Below, piece after piece: positions 57,901-64,000 of a DNA stretch of 64,000 nt. The position numbers and the translations under genes were made by a program. The notes beneath the pieces are model-generated. The model was given only the letters and a program-made list of their open reading frames with translations, was not told the DNA's origin and did not search any database. This DNA comes from Aurantiochytrium sp. KH105. Lineage: Eukaryota > Sar > Bigyra > Thraustochytrida > Thraustochytriidae. Position 1 is the stretch's first letter; every line of letters begins with the position of its first letter. The stretch covers positions 248,001-312,000 of the forward strand of contig BGKB01000024.1 of NCBI GenBank assembly GCA_003116975.1. Reading direction: 5' to 3'.

Positions 57901-60791
57901 TGATCCTCAAGCTCGCCGACCCATTTGTGCACTTTTGCCTGTTGGTCGTTGCCATTGCACTTGCGCTGGTATCTGGGGTCTGGCGTTTTCTTGCACAGCG
58001 AAATCAGGGCTCTTCTTTTAAACGCATGGTTCTCTCCTCATCTTTTCTCGGTGTGCCCGCTGTCGTCTACACCGTCAACCAAAAGGGTGGCGATCTTCGC
58101 ATTCGCCCTTTTGGCCGCAGTGGCATCATGATTTACACGCTTTTCGTTGGTCAGATTCTCACCTACCTCTGCAGCGCCTGGCTAAGCTCCAACATCGGCA
58201 CTGTTACCAGCTCGCTCCTCTATTGCGTACTCTTTGTCTTTGTTCTCGAGCGCTCCTTGGCACGGCTCGTGCGTTTTCGACGAAACTTTACAGCGCTTCA
58301 GCTGCAAGGACTCGAAAATATTTTCGAGGCCGCCGTGAATGTTGCCGTCGAGCGCAGTGTTGAGATTTCACAGCAAGCCATTATGTCCTCCTGGCTCCGT
58401 GACGAGCGCCCCACGGCCTTTGCGCGCGACGCCTCTCGCCTTCTCAAAATGTTGCCAGACCCGAAGACGGACTACGAGAGCCTTGATTCGGATCTCTCTT
58501 TTGGCGCCGAAGCTGACGCCAGCGTCGACACCAGCTTTATGATTCTCCGCACGCCTAAACAGCTCATGCAGTATTATGCGCACGTACAGGCCATCGAACT
58601 CGAAAACGACAAGCATTCGCGCGACGGAATCCATTTTCGTGCCCTCTTCGACGAGCTCCTCGTCATGTGCAGTGCGCTCATTCGCAAGAGCGGGCCCAAA
58701 GCGCTTCCCGAGCCCCATCAAGACGACCGTGTTGACGCCCCATGGCTAAAGCAAGAGGCCAAAGACCCGAATCGTACACCCCGATCGTCGGGGGCTCTGG
58801 GCAGCGTTCCACACCAACGACCATTTACAGAGGTACAGGAATCTTCTGTGAGCACTTCATCCAATAACAGCCGAGAAGACGATGAACCGACGCATCAGCG
58901 ACCTACCACCAGCGTCATTGATGAAAACGAAAAGACTGTATCATCGACGAACAGCGATGGCGAAGAAGCGCTTTGCAGCAAGGATGCTTGCACAGAGAAA
59001 GCTGTAGACGGCGGTCCCCAAGATTGTGGTGAACGCCCCGAGACACGTTGGTCCGATCCGGAGTTCAGCCCATCCATGGAAAGCATTTGCGGGATGGAAC
59101 TCGGTCTGGAGCTTGACAATTGTGCACCCGTCATAGAAGAGGATATCGAATGGTGGCCCGCCTTGGACGAAAGTGATGTTACAACGGCCGGAGATTCAAG
59201 CCTCGGGAACCTGGCCGAAAAGCCCGTTTCGCTCGTATACGAACCCAGGGATGTTGTCCAAGGCGCTGTGGGAGACTGCTGGCTGCTGAGCGCCATTAGC
59301 GTCGTGGCGCTGTGGCCAGATCTCATGGCGCGTGTCATGCCGCGCCGGTCAGCCGCGTATCCCGGTCGCGCGCGTGTCAGTCTCTTTGTACAAGGTGACT
59401 GGCGCGACGTGGTGGTGGACGTCAGCCTTCCTTGCCTCATCGCGCAAAGCTGGGACCTAGACGGGAATGTACATGATGTGCCATCGGATTCTGAGCGTGA
59501 CCTCTTTCCTCTGCCCTTGTTTTGTCGCTCTCGATCACCCAAGGTTGTCTGGCCAATGCTCTTGGAAAAAGCCTTTGCAAAAACGTATGGCTCGTACGAG
59601 ATGCTTCGCGGGGGGCACGTACACGCTGCTCTCGTTGACCTCACAGGTGGGCTGACGCAGGTATTTCAATTGAAGCGCGACCTGGAGCTTGTCGCTTCTG
59701 GGGCATTGTGGAAACGTCTCAAGCGTTTTCGTGAAGAACGCCTTCTCTTGGCTGCAGGCACGGACGAAGACTGGCAAGGGCCAGACTATTCTCGTCGCGC
59801 GAATCGCGGCCGCGATGGCTCTGGTTACCACCATCCTCATCATGAAGACCATGATGATGAGGAAGACCTCGGCATTACTCCTGGCCACGCATATGCGATT
59901 CTTGATGTCGTTGAGGAAGTTGATTCACGTGGGCGTCACTGTCTTCTCAAATTGCGCGATCCGTGGGGCACCTCCAAATGGACGGGAGCTTGGAACAACC
60001 AGGACTCGGAGCGATGGACTCGTCGTATGCGCGCGCGCCTTCGTGTTGACAAACTTGAGGATGGCGAGGCGGAGGCAGCCAGTACAGCTGGGGGCGCTGC
60101 CACTTCGAGTGACTTTTGGATGTCGATGGACGATTTTGTCATTCAGTTCAAAGAGCTTTACGTGTGCCGTGTCTTTCCTGAGCGCAAGTCATGGCATCAC
60201 CGTCGGGAGTTTGGCACCTTTTTTGGCCGCAGAAGCAGGAAGTCTCATCGCGCCCACGCGTCGCATGAGGATGCACCCGTGTCAGCTCGTGTTTCCGTCC
60301 TTGCGCACGACAGTTTTGCTGCCGACGTTGAAGCGATGGCAGCCGCGCACCAGCGTGGCCACGATGGATACACGGACCAGTTCGCTCTGCGTTTGCATTC
60401 AAGTCGAAAGTATAAGCACGGCAAAGTGTACGTGTCCATTACGCAGATCACACCTCGTGGCGAAGAGGCCTTCATGACTCTTGCACTTCTCAACAACAGT
60501 GGCGAACGCGTTGCTGCCGACAGCGAAGTGCGCAACCACCAAGTCGTCGCTACGGCCGGGGCGTATCGCGACACGCGCGAGGTCTCGCTGGAGACTTCAC
60601 TTCCATGCAGCGAGACCAAATTCTTTACGCTGCTTCCCTCCTTGTACACGGACGTGGATGTCAAATTCACCATCAACGTGTACTCGGAGTGTGAAGTTGA
60701 GCTCAGGCCTTTGCGTTCGCCTTCTATTTCTACTACTGCGACATCGGCTGACCCCAACGCTACATCTGCCTCTATGGCGAATCTTCCGTGA
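54927..60791 (+). CDS. multi-membrane-spanning calpain (DEK1/TML-calpain type)
   Basis: 1954 aa from the first ATG (54927) to TGA. About five membrane helices (residues ~30-260) are followed by an acidic loop (~310-360, long Asp runs) and a polyproline run (~445-460). About 15 more helices span ~520-1130. The peptidase C2 core has Cys1451 in GDCWLLS, His1654 in GHAYAI and an RDPWGTSKWTGAWN block. Asp1678 stands where calpains have the catalytic Asn (RNPWG). A calpain beta-sandwich (~1815-1925) closes the protein. The architecture parallels plant DEK1, a plasma-membrane calpain that guides cell fate and shape. A large linker with Ser/Thr/Asp-rich sequence (~1270-1420) precedes the protease. 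The Asn to Asp change may lower or alter activity. Confidence 0.9.
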   Translation: MDDDDAVDVDYLPSPFPKMIASMREDVQLCIIGVCFATAMFGIAFTLERVKYRWWLIPGRIGALLCKYVRADYRWSLRLFHWTLVAAQAAFFAFMLGTAALFASMLALSWTASSWGDFVQNSFSGILFCGSCFLGVLGGRLWHHNAATLAASLNVVQRSCDPAPITSAENAMRNTLTVIGVVAGTLALLSDFFLIPFGRCSEQATPQDQAEAVFCEQVASHPWLIVDVWWPLSGSWVPMTLSACLLVSALYFADLYIHASHDIVIEAYSHQAELRMRFAGVRYASRRHSVIFAGADGSLSGPSSPNDDEDADDCRVLVNDEARIDNDDDDDDESDDDDDDDDNSDDDDDDDDIDLDEDDIHVHEASGDLRKISGRSANPIQQRHDAHLLEDRRSGKGNEATHNIEHRGLQIEADMAEDLWLECAGPAKIKPQNGAASIAAAALPQPPPPPPPPPPPLLPPPLITPMTSPSTSSTSASREKETKLPPSHTTADIPYSLADIQTKLARYRRRLKRNFITLYVLSVLVLLALAGTHMYFTGKSFLFFECIAIFLTDLLFISKFYTSHVSRVFSDMEIHVGGMEATPLAIVLLVVRAVLFSTPSQGWFVAQSIACLVGICYLIWNLMPSYLASDVHADHARELRRFARHWRNKSCGTFLSSALVAYSREIVGLVLFAYFSILTCIVALPEATARLHFATRTHNGIMVCHINGTLVPLWEFGLTCIIFACCFGLHMAESLQRPKIPDFRYLRLLCIVFGADLAFAYFISWSHLFPGLGDFFFVNVVVFFPAVVSCVWGHRLWVTADYVFLKHDGSKRDWIMIVCFVTANITVFSVPPVVHFTMGADASRVAIPVVAFWSFIYGLLAAQCWCNTLQISGNRQLHVLFSLHLVMTIAEAVLGSPNAFVSPALTSAVFIGTLYHDHDRMTFASAVAVLAACSSAVVTALAAPSTADATVVFSLVLVLCLWVAFFVAAWQPLALQPSIVPVFVILGVALFMILKLADPFVHFCLLVVAIALALVSGVWRFLAQRNQGSSFKRMVLSSSFLGVPAVVYTVNQKGGDLRIRPFGRSGIMIYTLFVGQILTYLCSAWLSSNIGTVTSSLLYCVLFVFVLERSLARLVRFRRNFTALQLQGLENIFEAAVNVAVERSVEISQQAIMSSWLRDERPTAFARDASRLLKMLPDPKTDYESLDSDLSFGAEADASVDTSFMILRTPKQLMQYYAHVQAIELENDKHSRDGIHFRALFDELLVMCSALIRKSGPKALPEPHQDDRVDAPWLKQEAKDPNRTPRSSGALGSVPHQRPFTEVQESSVSTSSNNSREDDEPTHQRPTTSVIDENEKTVSSTNSDGEEALCSKDACTEKAVDGGPQDCGERPETRWSDPEFSPSMESICGMELGLELDNCAPVIEEDIEWWPALDESDVTTAGDSSLGNLAEKPVSLVYEPRDVVQGAVGDCWLLSAISVVALWPDLMARVMPRRSAAYPGRARVSLFVQGDWRDVVVDVSLPCLIAQSWDLDGNVHDVPSDSERDLFPLPLFCRSRSPKVVWPMLLEKAFAKTYGSYEMLRGGHVHAALVDLTGGLTQVFQLKRDLELVASGALWKRLKRFREERLLLAAGTDEDWQGPDYSRRANRGRDGSGYHHPHHEDHDDEEDLGITPGHAYAILDVVEEVDSRGRHCLLKLRDPWGTSKWTGAWNNQDSERWTRRMRARLRVDKLEDGEAEAASTAGGAATSSDFWMSMDDFVIQFKELYVCRVFPERKSWHHRREFGTFFGRRSRKSHRAHASHEDAPVSARVSVLAHDSFAADVEAMAAAHQRGHDGYTDQFALRLHSSRKYKHGKVYVSITQITPRGEEAFMTLALLNNSGERVAADSEVRNHQVVATAGAYRDTREVSLETSLPCSETKFFTLLPSLYTDVDVKFTINVYSECEVELRPLRSPSISTTATSADPNATSASMANLP

Positions 60792-60945
60792 CGTAACTCA
60801 CTGTCAGAGATACGCACGCGAAAGGCACGAGGCTGTGTCGTCCCTCACGTTTGAAATGATACACGGAGAGCTAGCTGCCTCGACCTCTTTCTTCTCTGTA
60901 CTTTTAGAACTTGAACGAATTTGAAAAATCTTTATTTGTTTCAAT
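60792..60945. terminator. 154-bp convergent 3' spacer
   Basis: The calpain (+) and YIPF (-) genes end tail to tail. The spacer contains tttatttg and ttgaaaaatc AT-rich words, and both 3' UTRs must overlap here. Confidence 0.4.
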
Positions 60946-61956
60946 TCAGGCGGATCTGCCAAAGAACTTGAGCTTGAGAACCATGGCGAAGACGACGTGC
61001 AGGCCGATGACGCCAGCTAGCAAAGTTGCGGCCAATTTGCGTCCCTGTGGAGAGGTCTGGTCGCCCAGAAGTGACCCAGCATCCTGAAGTGGTTGCTCAC
61101 CCGACTCGGTATCCATTGGTGGCACGTAGCCGTCGTTTGATGTGGCGATGCGAGCCCAGAGGTTCCGCAGCAAAAACACTGCGGACCAGCCTAGTGCGAG
61201 GATGACGGCAGGCCATTCAAGCGCTGGCACGATGCAAACGACACAGGCCACGAGAAAGGGCGAAATGGAGTACCCGTAGACGCAAGCCAGCTCAATAAAG
61301 GTCATGTTGGCTGTCGACACGCCCAGATAGGTGAAGCATCCCCAGGCCACAAAGGGCATGGCCAGCGCAAATCCAAACACAAAGGAAGCACCAAGGCCAA
61401 GAACCTTGAAATCGTGCTGCCATTCTGTAGCTGAGGAGGAGTCATGATCGATCCATGATGCAAAGTTGCTCGTTGATGCAATAAGGAACACCAGTGCAGC
61501 GCATACCCAGAACGGTGCGTACAGGTCAGGACGCGCGTCGACGGCCTCGAAAAAGTCGTTCTTCCATGGCATAGCAACGCGTTTGAGTCGTTCCACCACG
61601 TCCTCGGTTGTCACGTTGAAATAAGGCATATAGTACTCAACCTTGAACGGGGCGAGAAGTCCTGTCGGCACGGGCGGCAGCTCGTACGTCTGCGCGGGCC
61701 CCATGCTCCCGCTGAGCCCGATGGCCGGGTTCCCCGTGCTGCCGCTCGCGAGCGAGATATCCGACGTGCTTGCTGCCCCGTCGTGCGCGTCAAAGTCCAC
61801 GAAGCCATCGCCTGCGGCCAGATCGCGCTGCACGGAAGCGTCTCCTAATGCGAACCCTCCCGCGCCGGGCCCCTGCGCCGCCAGGTTCACGTCGTCAAAG
61901 TCGGACGCCGCTGCGAACGGGTTGGCGGCGTCGTCTCCATCGTTCGTGAGCGCCAT
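60946..61956 (-). CDS. YIPF1/YIPF2-type Yip1-domain protein
   Basis: 336 aa. Start set at ATG 61956-61954 (gaggagATGGCG); the frame is open further upstream, but that part is Arg-rich and overlaps the divergent gene. The N-terminal ~110 residues are acidic and Gly/Ala-rich. Then come LPPVPTGLLAPFKVEYYMPYFNVTTEDVVERLKR (typical of YIPF1/2 before the membrane part) and five hydrophobic helices, including PFWVCAALVFLIAS, YGYSISPFLVACVVCIVP and a last one near the C-terminus. Yip1 family proteins sit in Golgi or ER membranes and bind Rab/Ypt GTPases in vesicle traffic. Length and five-helix layout fit the family. Confidence 0.88.
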   Translation of the reverse strand: MALTNDGDDAANPFAAASDFDDVNLAAQGPGAGGFALGDASVQRDLAAGDGFVDFDAHDGAASTSDISLASGSTGNPAIGLSGSMGPAQTYELPPVPTGLLAPFKVEYYMPYFNVTTEDVVERLKRVAMPWKNDFFEAVDARPDLYAPFWVCAALVFLIASTSNFASWIDHDSSSATEWQHDFKVLGLGASFVFGFALAMPFVAWGCFTYLGVSTANMTFIELACVYGYSISPFLVACVVCIVPALEWPAVILALGWSAVFLLRNLWARIATSNDGYVPPMDTESGEQPLQDAGSLLGDQTSPQGRKLAATLLAGVIGLHVVFAMVLKLKFFGRSA

Positions 61957-62248
61957 CTCCTCCTCTCGCTCCTCTCCGGCCGCCCTGGCCTCGCAGCGCG
62001 CGGCGGCGAGGCGCGGCGAGAGCGCGGGCTGGGGCGTCCGCGCCGCGACGCGCTGCGGCCGCCGGTCTCTCTCCCGCGCTCGCGGCGGCTTCGCTCCTCC
62101 TGTTCTGGGACTGCCTGCCTGAACAGCCTGAGGAATCGAGTGAATCGGTTTGAACCTCGCTAAACTAGTCGTCTCGAGACGGCACCGGAGAAAGCAAAAG
62201 CGCAACTCCGCCAAGACCTGCTCCGCGCGCCGGAGCGGCTCGCGCGCC
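61957..62248. promoter_or_regulatory. 292-bp bidirectional promoter
   Basis: Lies between the ATGs of the divergent YIPF (-) and TFIP11 (+) genes. GC-rich without a TATA box; a shared promoter for two housekeeping genes is likely. Confidence 0.55.
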
Positions 62249-64000
62249 ATGTTCGTGCGCGGCGGCACGCTCGAGGGGTCGGCCGCAGCCAGCAGCAGCA
62301 GCAGCGGCGGCGGCGGCGGCGGCGGCGGCGGTCGCGACGTCGGGGCTGCGTTATTTGCGAAGAGCGGGAAAACCAGAGGTCTTGGCTACGCGGAGGACGA
62401 CGACAACGTCGAGGAGGAGGGCGAGGGCCACAGGGAGTATGATGTTGGCAATGGCGACGAGGAAAACTTTGAGGAAGAGGAGGACGGGGTCGACGAACTC
62501 GCTGAGGAGGATGAGGAGCTCTTCGCGGGCACGACGGGGAGGAAACGGCCTCGAAGGGACGATGCCGACGCCACGTATGGGATCTTCAACCCGGCGTATG
62601 GGGACGGCCAGGGTGCAAGGAGTCGCCGTCGTGGCCCGGAGAGCCGGGATCATCAAGTGAGCAGCAAACCCATACAATTTGTGGCCTCTTCAGCGCCGCC
62701 GCTCACGAGCGACGATCTGGCAGGAAAGAAAAGCTCATCGCAAGGCAGTGAAGAGAACGGAGCCGGTGCAAAGACAAAGTCAGAAGACGAAGCGCGCCAG
62801 GAAGAATTTCGTCGTCTTGTGCTCGGCGCCGATGGCATGTTGCAGAGCGATGCGGAAGAAAAGAAAAAGCAAAAGAAAGAAAAATCTGAAAAAACAGCGA
62901 ACCCCGCCGCTGCCTTGGATCCCGCCAAGGCACAGGCGTACGCCAAGTACGGCAAGGGTGGCTTTGCACTTAAGTTTATGCAAAAGTTCAACTTTACCGG
63001 AAGACTCGGCAAAAATGAGTCGGGAATCACCGAACCACTCGCAGTCAAGGCGCGGCCAGAACGCCTCGCGTTAGGAGGCGGTGGCTTCAAAGAGGCCACA
63101 ACGCTGGAGCAGAATAAACGCATTCATCGCGAGCAGTTTGGCGAGTCTGAAGCGGACGCGCGCCGTCGAAAACTCCGTGAACGCGAGCAGGAGGAAGAAG
63201 CAGAGCTTGCCGCGCTTTGGAAGCGCGTCAAAGACAAGCGCGCTACTTCGAGTTCTGGCAAAGGATCTGCTGGCAAGAAAAAGAATGGAAAAGGTGGCCA
63301 ATTCCGGACTGCGGCAGAGGTTCTTGCCGCACAAGAGGCGAAGCGATCGATTGGTGGTGCAACAGCAAAAACAAATAGCTTTTCTGCAGCCGTCAACGCG
63401 TACAAGATTACGGATATGCGCACTGCAACGCCCAAAGTCCGCAATGCAGGCGATGGACTTGATGGAGCTATGGAAATTGATGATGACCGCGATGGCGCAG
63501 GGAGCGTATCTTCTTCATCATCTTCTTCTTCGTCATCCTCGTCATCGTCTTCTTCTTCTTCTTCTTCTGCAGCGTCTGGTGCATCGTCTTCGGGATCGCG
63601 GGCGAGCGCGCGCTCAGGGACAAGCGTGATGTCAGCCGAAAAAGTCCAGCAGCTCGATCCGTCCGTGGGAGGCAAACTTGCACATGCCCTCAAAGCCCTT
63701 GTTGGTAGCGCGGAGACGGTGGTGAACCGGGAGGGGGTTCATGTGAAGCGCCTTGAGGCTGCAATTGCGGACAAAGAGGCCTCGCGGACGAAGCTTGGCG
63801 AGGCTGCGTCAAAGGCTAAAGCAGCTACGGCTCAGGCGAATGCTGCGCTCGCTGCACTCACTGAGGCCTTTGAAGTTGCTACCCGTGATGACTGTGCGTG
63901 GCCAGAGGCGGCGTCCAAGAGTTTGTCGACCTTGACATCCTACTGGGATGAATACCATCCTTTGCAGCGTGAGCTCGGGCGCGATAGCTTTCCATTTCTT
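62249..64000 (+). CDS. TFIP11: tuftelin-interacting protein 11 homologue, G-patch spliceosome factor (3' end outside window)
   Basis: ATG 62249 opens a frame that runs to the window end (584 codons so far). Order: a Ser/Gly repeat (residues ~14-27), an acidic N-terminal region with YGIFNPAYGDGQG, a charged helix, then a G-patch-like segment (~230-275, KYGKGGFALKFMQKF then GRLGKNESGITEPL). A helical region with EQFGESEADARRRKLRE follows, then a long Ser run (~420-445). The C-terminal part begins a GCFC-like domain (AFEVATRDDCAWPEAASKSL). TFIP11/Ntr1 recruits and activates the DEAH helicase PRP43/DHX15 through its G-patch to take apart the spliceosome. The G-patch is somewhat divergent, with fewer glycines at its start. 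Confidence 0.85.
   Translation, partial: MFVRGGTLEGSAAASSSSSGGGGGGGGGRDVGAALFAKSGKTRGLGYAEDDDNVEEEGEGHREYDVGNGDEENFEEEEDGVDELAEEDEELFAGTTGRKRPRRDDADATYGIFNPAYGDGQGARSRRRGPESRDHQVSSKPIQFVASSAPPLTSDDLAGKKSSSQGSEENGAGAKTKSEDEARQEEFRRLVLGADGMLQSDAEEKKKQKKEKSEKTANPAAALDPAKAQAYAKYGKGGFALKFMQKFNFTGRLGKNESGITEPLAVKARPERLALGGGGFKEATTLEQNKRIHREQFGESEADARRRKLREREQEEEAELAALWKRVKDKRATSSSGKGSAGKKKNGKGGQFRTAAEVLAAQEAKRSIGGATAKTNSFSAAVNAYKITDMRTATPKVRNAGDGLDGAMEIDDDRDGAGSVSSSSSSSSSSSSSSSSSSSSAASGASSSGSRASARSGTSVMSAEKVQQLDPSVGGKLAHALKALVGSAETVVNREGVHVKRLEAAIADKEASRTKLGEAASKAKAATAQANAALAALTEAFEVATRDDCAWPEAASKSLSTLTSYWDEYHPLQRELGRDSFPFL

Noticed and set aside
61957-62268. 104-residue N-terminal extension of the YIPF protein
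   Set aside because: Arg-rich, and it overlaps the start of the divergent TFIP11 gene; the ATG at 61956 has a better context and fits family length.

Overview
The window looks like nuclear DNA of a GC-rich protist, most likely a thraustochytrid (Labyrinthulea, stramenopile) or a close relative. This is inferred from the gene set: SmD1, SURF2, TFIP11, YIPF, SWEET, a PAK-type kinase, a DEK1-like membrane calpain and a ROCO protein. It is also inferred from the structure: very long, almost intronless genes on both strands, separated by GC-rich low-complexity spacers full of tetranucleotide and CTG/CAG repeats. Only one intron is clear (SURF2). No tRNA, rRNA, CRISPR, virus or retroelement was recognised.

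Layout: 1-0.9 kb holds the 3' end of an amino-acid transporter. From 0.9 to 3.2 kb there is an inverted-repeat element that may be a MITE. From 3.2 to 16.8 kb lie four unrecognised proteins that form two apparent paralogue pairs (3188/15797 and 4274/12118), split by a 5.9-kb gene-free repeat-rich spacer. At 17.7-21.0 kb is a WD40-ROC-COR-TIR protein, followed by SmD1 at 21.9 kb. At 22.4-27.0 kb a single polypeptide joins an MBOAT acyltransferase, a fatty-acyl-AMP ligase and an acyl-carrier domain. A CRIB/PAK kinase follows at 28.5-29.8 kb and a bisphosphate nucleotidase at 30.2-31.4 kb. At 31.8-37.6 kb is a TIR-NACHT-WD40 receptor of NLR type. At 39.3-41.6 kb is a repetitive coiled-coil protein. 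At 42.3-46.1 kb is a piggyBac-like transposase that carries a YqaJ-type nuclease domain inside its catalytic core. SURF2 is at 46.8-47.8 kb and a long-tailed SWEET transporter at 47.9-50.0 kb. A 4.9-kb gene-free spacer comes next. The window ends with a membrane calpain (54.9-60.8 kb), a YIPF protein (60.9-62.0 kb) and the 5' part of TFIP11 (62.2 kb onward).

Three items deserve most attention. The MBOAT-FAAL-ACP fusion puts the activation, carrier and membrane-transfer logic known from the bacterial Dlt system, or something parallel to it, on one eukaryotic chain. The piggyBac transposase appears to be interrupted by a PD-(D/E)XK nuclease between its second and third catalytic aspartates. The two TIR proteins (ROCO type and NACHT type), 11 kb apart, share an unusual short form of WD40 repeat and both keep the alpha-C glutamate expected of TIR NADases, which suggests a local innate-immunity-like gene set. 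All function calls come from reading motifs by eye; no database search was run. Start codons were set at the first plausible ATG, because several open frames begin at non-ATG codons.
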